DNA of 64,000 nt, taken from NCBI GenBank assembly GCA_017446775.1, contig JAFSQE010000007.1, positions 1 to 64,000 on the forward strand, written 5' to 3'. Shown here piece after piece: positions 1-7,417 of the stretch. A program made the position numbers and the translations under genes. Source of the DNA: Bacteroidales bacterium (GTDB taxonomy: Bacteria; Bacteroidota; Bacteroidia; Bacteroidales; UBA932). The notes under the pieces are model-generated. The model did no database searches and had not been told where the DNA came from. It was given only the letters and a program-made list of their open reading frames with translations. The first letter of the stretch is position 1. The number at the start of each line of letters is the position of its first letter.

Positions 1-1
1 G

Positions 2-550
2 GACAAAGTTTACTTGTTGCTGGCTGTAATGGTCGCTACCGTCCTGCTGATAGTGATACTTCACCATTACGTCTGGAGAACAATCACACAGACAGGTTCG
101 ATCCGCAGCGAGAGAGATATTTCGCCAATGCTCATCAACCCGGCATTTTTGGGGCTCATACTCACAGCGTCGGCAATCGGAGATTACTTCTGGACCAAAT
201 GGATAGACAAACGGTTCAAGGCTAAAGACCCCACCATCACCTTCTTCTCCGAACGCAAGAGCGTCACACTACGTCTAGCCGACATCGCCTATATAGAATC
301 CAACGACACAGAGGTACGAATAGTCACTGTCACGGCAGAATCATACCGCAATAAAACCGGTATCAGCCAATGGGAAAATCTTCTTGGTGATGAATTCCTT
401 CGGATTCACAGGTCATATCTGGTCAATACAGCTCACGCTACCCTCATAGCCCCCGATACCGTCACCGTTGCCGACGCCCGCCTTCCCGTCTCCCGCAAAT
501 ACAAAGAATGGGTGTGCGCGGTGTTGCAAACAGAATCGAGGGCCTGTTGA
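2..550 (+). CDS. membrane-anchored LytTR DNA-binding regulator (5' partial)
   Basis: The reading frame is open from the first bases of the window with no upstream stop, so the gene starts outside; a TTG at 14 is possible but unconvincing. The visible N-terminal part has two hydrophobic stretches (about residues 1-20 and 45-60), consistent with the end of a membrane domain. After that comes a LytTR domain, with the typical 'LADIAYIESNDTEVRIVT' and 'FLRIHRSYLVN' segments. LytTR domains bind DNA; membrane LytTR proteins in Bacteroidota act as one-component regulators or as partners of LytS-like kinases. Its target cannot be told from this window. Confidence 0.85.
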   Translation, partial: DKVYLLLAVMVATVLLIVILHHYVWRTITQTGSIRSERDISPMLINPAFLGLILTASAIGDYFWTKWIDKRFKAKDPTITFFSERKSVTLRLADIAYIESNDTEVRIVTVTAESYRNKTGISQWENLLGDEFLRIHRSYLVNTAHATLIAPDTVTVADARLPVSRKYKEWVCAVLQTESRAC

Positions 551-572
551 CAAATCGTCCGGGATATGGCGT

Positions 573-659
573 GCTCCCAATGGCGTCAAATTTCTGCCAT
601 TGGGGGCAAAATTGGCCGTTTTTGCTCCCAATGGGGGTTGGAAAACTTCCATTGGGGGC
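573..659. repeat. left REP-like palindrome array, two units, 51-bp period
   Basis: Two imperfect hairpins begin at 573 and 624. Each has an 11-base left arm GCTCCCAATGG (573-583 and 624-634) and a right arm CCATTGGGGGC (597-607 and 649-659), with loops of 13 and 14 bases. The inter-hairpin spacer 608-623 is A- then T-rich. The same arms and the same 51-bp period return at 1914-2050 on the other side of the transposase gene. This is the layout of REP/BIME arrays around a RAYT gene. Confidence 0.85.
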
Positions 660-687
660 AGGGAGGGTGAAAATAGAAGCAAAAAGA

Positions 688-720
688 TTTGGAATCCGGG
701 CTTTCCGGTTATTATATTTG
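688..720 (+). promoter_or_regulatory. promoter of the RAYT gene
   Basis: TTTG at 688-691 and TATATTTG at 713-720 match the Bacteroidota -33 (TTTG) and -7 (TAnnTTTG) elements with a 21-bp gap. The start codon of the transposase follows 35 bases later, and there is no obvious Shine-Dalgarno sequence. Confidence 0.6.
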
Positions 721-755
721 TGTTGGCAGAGCACTGTGGCTTTGACAAATAGATT

Positions 756-1637
756 ATGAACGAGGCGGTGAAGATTTGGCTTGTCACTACAGATCATCTG
801 GAGGATGGATTGTGGTTTCCGGAAGAGGCGGATTTTAAGGCGGGGATGAATTATGTTGCGGTGCTCGCGGCCGAAGAGTCGGTGTCCGTACTGGCTTTTG
901 TACTGATGTCAAATCATGTGCATTTTGTTCTGGCGGGTACGTGCGAGGATGTTGAGCATTTCATCAATGAACTCAAGCGGCGGAACTCGAAGTATCTTCG
1001 CATCAAATACGGCATCGATAAACTTCTCAAGGGCAATGATGTGGATCTTAGGGAGATACCGATTGAAAACGAATCGGTGGAACGTGCTGTGGCCTATGTG
1101 CAGATGAACCCGGTGGCGGCAAACATCTGTGCCTACCCGACCCAGTATCCGTGGGGAAGCGGAAACGTATTTTTTAACGTTACGGCCCCAAAAGGCGTCC
1201 GTCTGGATTCCATCTCTAGCCGCGCGCGCATCAGGATTCTCCATAGCAAGTCTTATGTGCCGGGTCACTGGCTGGTAGGGGAGGACGGGTACATACTCCC
1301 AAGTTCTTATGTCAAGTGGGAGAATGTAGAGAAGATGTTTCGCACCCCCGGCCGGATGGACTACTTTTTAAGGACTTCCTCAAAGGCGAGGACCAGACTG
1401 GAGTCAGGAGAAAGGGCAATTCCGGGATTCAAAGATCAGACGGTTTTGTTGGCTCTTCCCGATTTGTGCCGGACTCTATTCCAAAAAGAGTCTTTCGAAG
1501 AGCTTTCTCAGAATCAGAAAGTCGAGATGCTCCGCCAGTTACGTTACCGTTTCTCCAGCAACGTTCATCAGCTGGCCCGCGTGACGCACCTTAGCTATGA
1601 TGCCGCAGCCAAACTGATGGACTCCCACGTTGATTAA
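756..1637 (+). CDS. REP-associated tyrosine transposase (RAYT, Y1/TnpA_REP family)
   Basis: This 293-residue protein has the HUH motif H54-V55-H56 inside 'MSNHVHFVL', the metal-binding core of Y1 single-strand transposases. The helix 'AVAYVQMNPVAANICAYP' carries the likely nucleophile Tyr114 and the 'NPV' and 'YPW' hallmarks of RAYTs. RAYTs nick and rejoin single-stranded REP hairpins and are usually single-copy, domesticated genes. A C-terminal region (about 150-293) beyond the catalytic domain ends in a helix-rich segment that may bind DNA. The gene lies between two arrays of one palindrome, which supports the call strongly. It has its own promoter. The base composition looks less G+C-rich than the PUL downstream (by eye only). 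Confidence 0.9.
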   Translation: MNEAVKIWLVTTDHLEDGLWFPEEADFKAGMNYVAVLAAEESVSVLAFVLMSNHVHFVLAGTCEDVEHFINELKRRNSKYLRIKYGIDKLLKGNDVDLREIPIENESVERAVAYVQMNPVAANICAYPTQYPWGSGNVFFNVTAPKGVRLDSISSRARIRILHSKSYVPGHWLVGEDGYILPSSYVKWENVEKMFRTPGRMDYFLRTSSKARTRLESGERAIPGFKDQTVLLALPDLCRTLFQKESFEELSQNQKVEMLRQLRYRFSSNVHQLARVTHLSYDAAAKLMDSHVD

Positions 1638-1683
1638 TACTGGTGTGAGAAATCATGGGTAGCGGTCATAGCGAATGCTTAAG

Positions 1684-1843
1684 GTTGGCACTTGCCTCAA
1701 AGAAACCGTGGGCGCCCGTGCCCTCGTAAAACGGGAGGGGCCCGACGCAGACAAGTTATCAGCGCAGCGGATGACGCAGGAAGCGTTGGGAGGGATGGAA
1801 TGAGCGCTAAGCGAATGGAAGTTTCAGTGAGGCAAGTGCCAAC
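1684..1843. other. 160-bp inverted-repeat element, candidate structured RNA
   Basis: GTTGGCACTTGCCTCA (1684-1699) is the exact reverse complement of TGAGGCAAGTGCCAAC (1828-1843). A second 5-bp pairing, GAAAC (1702-1706) with GTTTC (1821-1825), continues the stem after a 2x2 internal loop. The enclosed, mostly G+C-rich segment has further local pairing, for example CCCGT with ACGGG and GGGC with GCCC around 1711-1750. The short open frame across it (1692-1889) has no recognisable protein. It does not match any RNA family I can recognise, and could be an ncRNA, a small non-autonomous element or part of the RAYT unit. The rest of the gap (1638-1683 and 1844-1913) shows nothing clear. Confidence 0.5.
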
Positions 1844-1913
1844 GAAGCGGGGTGGCAGAATAGGGGGCATAGAGGATGTACGGTATTGACTGGAATAAAT
1901 ATCAAGCCGGTAT

Positions 1914-2050
1914 GCTCCCAATGGGGTAAAACTCCCGCCATTGGGAGCAAAATCGATCAAAAATGCGCCCAATGGAAGTTTCTGCCCGCCATTGGGAGCA
2001 AAATCGATCAAAAACGCTCCCAATGGAAGTTTCTGCCCGCCATTGGGAGC
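1914..2050. repeat. right REP-like palindrome array, three units, 51-bp period
   Basis: Hairpins start at 1914, 1965 and 2016, exactly 51 bp apart. Left arms are GCTCCCAATGG (GCGCCCAATGG in unit 2) and right arms CCATTGGGAGC (1938-1948, 1989-1999, 2040-2050), with 13-base loops. Units 2 and 3 have identical loops, and the spacers differ only in their last base (AAAATCGATCAAAAAT/C), so recent unit duplication is likely. Because 51 is a multiple of three, the array yields a repeated but meaningless peptide in translation. Confidence 0.87.
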
Positions 2051-2179
2051 ACCTGGGCGATGGATCGCGAGAAGTATTCGGTCAAGTCCAGGACAATCTT
2101 AAAATAATAGCAAAAAACTGAAGCCGAATGGCTGGTATTTGCTAAAAAATTCTTAAAATTGTAAAAAATATCACCCGCA

Positions 2180-2211
2180 TAGTCAATCGGTTGACTAAAA
2201 CCGGTTGACTA
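2180..2211. promoter_or_regulatory. LacI-type operator pair upstream of the first PUL operon
   Basis: TAGTCAATCGGTTGACTA (2180-2197) is an 18-bp near-perfect palindrome centred on CG, the usual symmetry of LacI-family operators. A second, overlapping copy (2194-2211) keeps the right half CGGTTGACTA but has a degenerate left half. The pair ends 22 bp before the PfkB kinase start. Promoter elements here are weak; TATTTG at 2136-2141 could act as a -33. The first ten bases recur at 21057 before the second operon. The LacI gene at 29181 is the obvious candidate regulator. Confidence 0.6.
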
Positions 2212-2233
2212 ACTGATTAAAAGACAATTGAGT

Positions 2234-3241
2234 ATGGAACGTAAAGGTATCATCGGCGTAGGCAACTGGATCGTGGATTCGGTCAAGTTTATTACTGTTT
2301 ATCCCCAGAAGGGGAATCTTACCAACATTGTGGGGCAGGACCAGGGCCTGGGCGGATGTGCCCACAACGTGCTGGCAGATTTGGCAAGCCTTAAAAGCGG
2401 ACTGCCGCTATATGCTGGCGGATGCATAGGCGATGACGAATATGGCCATATGTGCCTGGATGCCTGCGACCGTCTTGGTATCGACCGTTCCAATATCAAG
2501 GTTCTCCCTGGCGAAGCGACCTCTTATACCGATGTGATGTCTGAAATCGAGGGTGGACGTGCACGCACGTTCTTCCACTGTCGCGGTGCGAATGCCCGAC
2601 TTACGGTGGAGCAGGTGCTGGACTGCGAATGCCCCGCCAAAATCTTCCACCTGGGCTATCTGCTGTTGCTTGATGGCCTTGACAAGGAGGATCCCGAATA
2701 CGGTGTTGCGGCTGCCCGTGCGCTGGACGGCCTTAGCAAGCAGGGCTACGAGACCAGCGTGGATGTCGTTTCTGAAGAGAGCGACCGCTACCAGAAAATA
2801 GTGCTGCCCTGCCTGCCCTATACCGATTACTTCATAGTGAACGAAGTCGAGGCGGAAAAGAGTCTGGGCATAACCCTGCGCCGCGGCGACGGAACCATCG
2901 ACTTTAAGGATGTTGAAGCTGCCGCCCGCGCCCTGCTGGACAAGGGCGTTCGCAAGATGGTCGTCATCCACTTCCCCGAGGGCGGCGTGGTGGCTACCAA
3001 GGACGGCCGCTGCTGCAGCGCACCCAGCTTCAGCCCTGCAAAAGATGAGATAGTATCCACCGTGGGTGCCGGAGACGCTTTCTGCGCCGGGTCGCTCTAT
3101 GCCATCCACGAGGGGTATGGGCTCAAGGATCTTCTGGACTTTGCGAGTGCCTGCGCCCGCTTTAACCTGTTCAGCAGTACATCTACCGGTGGTGCCCCCA
3201 CTATTGGAACGGTAAAGGAGTTTATCGCCAGCCGCAAATAA
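2234..3241 (+). CDS. PfkB-family carbohydrate kinase (fructokinase-like)
   Basis: A ribokinase-fold kinase of 335 residues. The N-terminal 'GGCAHNVLADLASL' segment (about 37-50) and the C-terminal 'TVGAGDAFCAGSL' box, which carries the catalytic Asp and the anion hole, are both intact. Start ATG 2234 is preferred to a TTG two codons upstream. It is the first gene of the operon, directly after the operator pair. The next genes are an aldose-ketose isomerase of the D-lyxose/D-mannose type and a mannitol-1-phosphate dehydrogenase, so D-fructose to fructose-6-phosphate is the most sensible reaction. The family also covers ribose, adenosine and ketogluconate kinases, so the substrate is inferred from context. 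Expected in the cytoplasm. Confidence 0.85.
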   Translation: MERKGIIGVGNWIVDSVKFITVYPQKGNLTNIVGQDQGLGGCAHNVLADLASLKSGLPLYAGGCIGDDEYGHMCLDACDRLGIDRSNIKVLPGEATSYTDVMSEIEGGRARTFFHCRGANARLTVEQVLDCECPAKIFHLGYLLLLDGLDKEDPEYGVAAARALDGLSKQGYETSVDVVSEESDRYQKIVLPCLPYTDYFIVNEVEAEKSLGITLRRGDGTIDFKDVEAAARALLDKGVRKMVVIHFPEGGVVATKDGRCCSAPSFSPAKDEIVSTVGAGDAFCAGSLYAIHEGYGLKDLLDFASACARFNLFSSTSTGGAPTIGTVKEFIASRK

Positions 3242-3313
3242 TCTGCAGTGCGGACATGCCTTACGCAGTAACATCTTCCATAAACAAGAGCAAATAACTA
3301 AACAATATACGAT

Positions 3314-3988
3314 ATGAAACGTTCCCAGATCAACGCGATTATCCGCGAAAACAAAGAGCTTTGCCGCAAAGGACATTTCTTCCTACCCGCATGGGCAGAC
3401 TGGACCCCCGCCGACTGGGCAAAGAAAGGTAAAGAGTGCATAGAGATCAAGCGCAACTGCATGGGTTGGGATATCACCGACTTTGGCAGCGGCGATTTTG
3501 AGAAGATTGGCCTGAGCCTGATAACCCTGCGCAACGGCAATCCCCAGTTTGACCGCAAACCCTATTGCGAGAAGATAATGATGGTACGTCCCGGCCAGGT
3601 GACCCCGACCCACTTCCACTGGAACAAGATGGAGGATATCATTTTCCGCGAGGGCGACGGCGAATTCTGCATGAAACTCTGGAATGCCGACCCCAAGACA
3701 GAAGAACTCATCGAGGGCGGCACTGTAAAGCTTAAAGTGGACGGTGTCGAGACCGAATTCGAGGCGGGCAAGACATATAAGATTAAGAAGGGGCAGAGCG
3801 TATGCTACACCCCGTATATCTACCACACATTCTGGGCAGAGGGCGCTACCTGCCTTATCGGTGAGGTATCCATGGTGAACGATGACGCTACCGACAACCG
3901 CTTCTGGGAGCCCATCGGCCGCTTCCCCAAGATTGAAGAGGACGAGCCCGCAGAGGCACTGCTCTGCACCGAATACCCCGAACTCTAG
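3314..3988 (+). CDS. D-lyxose/D-mannose isomerase-like cupin protein
   Basis: A single-domain cupin of 224 residues resembling D-lyxose ketol-isomerases. The segment 'THFHWNKMEDI' gives two metal-ligand His and a Glu, and 'YTPYIYHTFWAEG' gives the final His of the usual H-x-H...E...H set. Enzymes of this family interconvert D-lyxose with D-xylulose and, often, D-mannose with D-fructose. Among four GH92 alpha-mannosidase-family genes, mannose to fructose is the likely physiological direction, feeding the PfkB kinase upstream. No signal peptide is seen, so it is cytoplasmic. Specificity remains an inference. Confidence 0.85.
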   Translation: MKRSQINAIIRENKELCRKGHFFLPAWADWTPADWAKKGKECIEIKRNCMGWDITDFGSGDFEKIGLSLITLRNGNPQFDRKPYCEKIMMVRPGQVTPTHFHWNKMEDIIFREGDGEFCMKLWNADPKTEELIEGGTVKLKVDGVETEFEAGKTYKIKKGQSVCYTPYIYHTFWAEGATCLIGEVSMVNDDATDNRFWEPIGRFPKIEEDEPAEALLCTEYPEL

Positions 3989-4081
3989 GGTCTCCCACTT
4001 TACGTGAACGAAGGGAGAATTACTGGTTGTGCCAGGGAAATGTTGGATAACAGTAAAACGGTAGAAGACCAAATAAGGTAT

Positions 4082-5296
4082 ATGAAAAGTAGTGTGATGT
4101 ACGGCGGCGGCAATATCGGCCGCGGATTTATCGGAGCGCTTTTGAGCCGCTCCGGATATGAGGTTACATTCGTGGATGTGGCCGTTCCCGTTGTGGAGGA
4201 GCTGCAGAGCCGCCGATGCTACCCGCTGAGGATAGTCTCCAGCGAAGGCAACACCGACTTGACCATAAACAACGTTACTGCCGTTAACGGCAACGACACC
4301 GCCGCCGTGGCGCAGGCCATCGCGCATTGCGAAATCATGGCCACCGCCGTGGGCGCCCGCATCCTCAAGTTCATCGTCCCCAACATAGTGGCCGGCCTCA
4401 GACAGCGCTGGGCAGAGGGTGGCGCACCGCTGAATATCATCATCTGCGAAAACCTTAACGACGCCAACAAGATTATAGAGGGGATGATAAAGGAGCAGCT
4501 CACGGCAGAAGAGCGCGAAAAGTTTGATGCAACCGTCGGGCTGGTGGAGGCCTCCATCGGCCGCATGGTTCCGGTGCAGACCGATGCCATGAAAGACGGC
4601 GAGCCGCTGCGTGTGTGCGTAGAGAGCTACGGCTTCCTCCCGGTGGACAAGGCTGCCTTCAAGGGAGAGATCCCGCAGATAGAGGGGATGGTTCCGTTTG
4701 AGCCGTTCGACTTCTTTATCAAGCGCAAGCTCTTCATCCACAATATGGGCCACGCCACCACCGCCTATCTGGGCGGGCTGCTGGGCGATGAGTTCGTATG
4801 GCAGGCAATCGGCAATCCGGTAATCCGCCTGATTGCCCAGAATGCCATGACAGAGAGTGCGATGGCCCTCAGCCGCCATTACAATGTGTCGCTGGAAGGC
4901 ATCCTGCTGCATATCACCGATCTGCTGGGGCGCTTTGCAAATGTGGCGCTGGGCGATACCTGCGCCCGCGTGGGTGGCGACCCTGCCCGCAAGCTTGCTC
5001 CCGCCGACCGCATGATCGGTTCCTCCCTTATGGCACTGAAGCAGGGCATCACCCCGGCCTACATCGCCGTGGGCGCTGCCGCCGGCATCAAACGCTACCT
5101 GGACGAGGCTGGGCTGGAGCAGAGCGTCGCCGCTGCAGAGAAGGTTCTCGCCGAGGTGAGCCAGTTGGCTGCCGACAGCTCGCTTGCAAAGCTGATAATC
5201 CCTTACTACAAGATGATAATTGACGGTTGCACATTGGACGACCTGCTCAAGGCTGCCGATGCAACCAAGAAAGCATCCATGGATAAAGTCATCTAA
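4082..5296 (+). CDS. mannitol-1-phosphate 5-dehydrogenase family protein
   Basis: A polyol-specific long-chain dehydrogenase of about 404 residues. The N-terminal NAD-binding loop 'YGGGNIGRGFIGALLSRSGY' is close to the MtlD consensus. The catalytic Lys-Asn-His set sits in 'KLFIHNMGHATTAYLGG'. ATG 4082 puts the Rossmann loop at the N terminus as in MtlD; a GTG at 4004 would add 26 unlikely residues. The reaction would be fructose-6-phosphate plus NADH to mannitol-1-phosphate or the reverse. After isomerase and kinase it could serve as a redox valve or allow mannitol use; which is not visible. No mannitol PTS is present. The next gene starts 3 bp later. Confidence 0.85.
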   Translation: MKSSVMYGGGNIGRGFIGALLSRSGYEVTFVDVAVPVVEELQSRRCYPLRIVSSEGNTDLTINNVTAVNGNDTAAVAQAIAHCEIMATAVGARILKFIVPNIVAGLRQRWAEGGAPLNIIICENLNDANKIIEGMIKEQLTAEEREKFDATVGLVEASIGRMVPVQTDAMKDGEPLRVCVESYGFLPVDKAAFKGEIPQIEGMVPFEPFDFFIKRKLFIHNMGHATTAYLGGLLGDEFVWQAIGNPVIRLIAQNAMTESAMALSRHYNVSLEGILLHITDLLGRFANVALGDTCARVGGDPARKLAPADRMIGSSLMALKQGITPAYIAVGAAAGIKRYLDEAGLEQSVAAAEKVLAEVSQLAADSSLAKLIIPYYKMIIDGCTLDDLLKAADATKKASMDKVI

Positions 5297-5299
5297 AGC

Positions 5300-7417
5300 A
5301 TGAAACGCGCGTGTCTCATACTATTGGCGCTGCTTGCAGCCGCTTGCTCAAGGGTGGATTACACCTCCCTGGTAAACGTGTTTGCCGGAAGCGATGGTGC
5401 GGGACACTGCCATCCGTGCGCTGCTCTGCCGTTTGGCGCCGTGCAATGCGGCCCCCAGACCGGCAACTACGGCTGGGACTACTGCGGCGGCTATCAGTGG
5501 CGTGATACGGTTATGATGGGCTTCTCCCAGAACCGGATAGACGGCACCGGGAGCAGCGAGCTGGGCGATTTGCTGATGATGCCCTTCACCGGCGAGGCGC
5601 TGCGCGAGAGCTACACCAGCCGATTTGACAAAACTACTGAAACTGCCACCCCGGGTTATTACAGCTGCGATCTGACCGATTTCGGGATAAAGGCCGAGAT
5701 GACCTGCACCCCGCACGTGGCCATCCATCGCTACACCCCCGGCGGCCAGAAACCGGTGAAGCTGCTGCTCGATTTGCAGAGCGCGCAGATCGGTGGCCTG
5801 GACCGCATGTACAAGCGGGTGGTGGATTGCGACGTGGATTATTCCGACCCGATGCGGGTGACCGGTTACACCCACTCCAAGGCGTGGAACGACCGAACCA
5901 TCTATTACGAGATAACCTTCAACCGACCCTACACCGTGGCGGCCGAACTGCCGCTGCGCGACACTGCAGAGAAATATCACCGCACCGTGCTGGACTTTGG
6001 AAGCAGCACCGAACCGCTTATGGTTAAGGCCTCCATATCGATAGAGAATACAGCCGGTGCACACGGCAATATCGATGCGGAACTTCCCGGATGGGACTTT
6101 GACAAGGTGCGCCGCAACGCCGGCAAACTCTGGAACGAACATCTGGGGCGCATAGAGATAGTGGGGAGCGAAGAGCAGCAGAGGATATTCTACACTGCGA
6201 TGTATCACCTGATGCTCCATCCCAACGATATCTCAGATGTAGACAAGCCCGCTTTCTATTCCACACTCTCGCTTTGGGATACTTTCCGTGCCGCACATCC
6301 GCTGTTCACCATTATCGCGCCCGAAATCGTGGGCGACGTGGTTAACTCTTTCATGCGCTACTACCGCGCGCAGGGCTTTCTCCCCATCTGGACGTTGTGC
6401 GGCACCGATAACTACGGCATGATTGGCAACCATAGCGTGCCGGTGATTGTGGATGCGTATCTGAAGGGATTCAAGGGATTTGACCCCGACACCCTCTATT
6501 CTGCGATAAAGCGGTCGCTTACAGAAGACCATATCAAATACGACTGGGGCGCATACGACGCCTGCGGCTATTTCCCGGATGATGTGACCCTGGTAGAGAG
6601 CGTCTCCCGCACACTGGAGTGCGGATTCGACGACTGGTGTGCGGCCCGCATGGCCCGCGAGCTGGGGCATGAAGAGGATGCCGCCTTCTTTGAAAAGCGT
6701 GCCGGCTACTGGCACAACGTATTCGACCCCGAAACCCACCTGATGCGTGCCCGCAACAGTGCAGGGGAGTGGGAGACCCCGTTTGATGCGTTCCACGTGG
6801 CTCACTGGAAAACCGGCGGAGCCTATACAGAGGGCAACGCATGGCAGTATACCTGGCATGTGCTGCAGGATGTCCCCGGGCTTATGGAGGCTATGGGTGG
6901 ACGCGAGGCATTCGTGGCAAAGCTCGACAGCCTCTTTACCCTGCACGGCGACTTTGGCAGCGGCGAATCTGTGGATGTGAGCGGCCTGATTGGTCAGTAC
7001 GCCCACGGCAACGAGCCCAGCCACCATATTATCTATATGTATTCGCTTGCCGGCGAGAGCGACAAGGCCGCCTCCCTTATCCGCGAGGTGTGGACTTCTC
7101 AGTATAAAGACGGCCCCGACGGCCTTACAGGCAACGACGACTGCGGCCAGATGAGCGCGTGGTACATATTCTCTGCACTGGGATTCTACCCTGTGAACCC
7201 CTGCTCCCAGGAGTATGTAATAGGCGCGCCGCAACTTAAAAAGATGAAAGTACACCTTCCCGGCGGCAAGACATTCACCGTGAAGGCAGACGAAATATCA
7301 GACGTTAACTACCGTGTAGCCTCGGTTACCCTCAACGGAAAACCGCTTGAGAAAATGACCATTTCCCACGAGGATATCCTTAAGGGCGGCACGCTTTGCT
7401 TTACGATGCGCCAATGA
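5300..7417 (+). CDS. GH92 family exo-alpha-mannosidase, lipoprotein
   Basis: A GH92 enzyme of 705 residues. The signal peptide ends in a lipobox (LLALLAAAC, Cys16), so it is lipid-anchored. Family marks in order: 'HPCAALPFGAVQ' near residue 35; 'SLWDTFRAAHPLF' near 320; 'YTEGNAWQYTW' with the predicted catalytic acid Glu511; 'HGNEPSHHIIYMYS' near 570; and 'GNDDCGQMSAWYIFSALGFYP' near 615, which carries the Asp residues of the general base. GH92 enzymes are calcium-dependent, inverting exo-alpha-mannosidases. The exact linkage (1,2, 1,3, 1,4 or 1,6) cannot be read reliably from the sequence. The stop overlaps the next GH92 start (ATGA), so the two are translationally coupled. Confidence 0.95.
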   Translation: MKRACLILLALLAAACSRVDYTSLVNVFAGSDGAGHCHPCAALPFGAVQCGPQTGNYGWDYCGGYQWRDTVMMGFSQNRIDGTGSSELGDLLMMPFTGEALRESYTSRFDKTTETATPGYYSCDLTDFGIKAEMTCTPHVAIHRYTPGGQKPVKLLLDLQSAQIGGLDRMYKRVVDCDVDYSDPMRVTGYTHSKAWNDRTIYYEITFNRPYTVAAELPLRDTAEKYHRTVLDFGSSTEPLMVKASISIENTAGAHGNIDAELPGWDFDKVRRNAGKLWNEHLGRIEIVGSEEQQRIFYTAMYHLMLHPNDISDVDKPAFYSTLSLWDTFRAAHPLFTIIAPEIVGDVVNSFMRYYRAQGFLPIWTLCGTDNYGMIGNHSVPVIVDAYLKGFKGFDPDTLYSAIKRSLTEDHIKYDWGAYDACGYFPDDVTLVESVSRTLECGFDDWCAARMARELGHEEDAAFFEKRAGYWHNVFDPETHLMRARNSAGEWETPFDAFHVAHWKTGGAYTEGNAWQYTWHVLQDVPGLMEAMGGREAFVAKLDSLFTLHGDFGSGESVDVSGLIGQYAHGNEPSHHIIYMYSLAGESDKAASLIREVWTSQYKDGPDGLTGNDDCGQMSAWYIFSALGFYPVNPCSQEYVIGAPQLKKMKVHLPGGKTFTVKADEISDVNYRVASVTLNGKPLEKMTISHEDILKGGTLCFTMRQ

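Noticed and set aside
1692-1889. 65-codon Arg/Gly-rich plus-strand frame inside the inverted-repeat element
   Set aside because: Its composition follows the G+C-rich palindrome; it matches no family and has no promoter or start signal.
1697-2023. Minus-strand open frame with a repeated 17-residue peptide over the right repeat array
   Set aside because: It is the translation of the 51-bp hairpin array; the period is a multiple of three so the frame stays open. No start signal or protein family.
573-2050. Possible CRISPR array made of the regular repeats
   Set aside because: Units are hairpins with near-identical 16-base spacers, only two and three copies on either side of a transposase, and no cas genes.
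4004-4081. GTG start 26 codons upstream for the mannitol-1-phosphate dehydrogenase
   Set aside because: The NAD-binding loop of this family lies at the very N terminus, which ATG 4082 provides.
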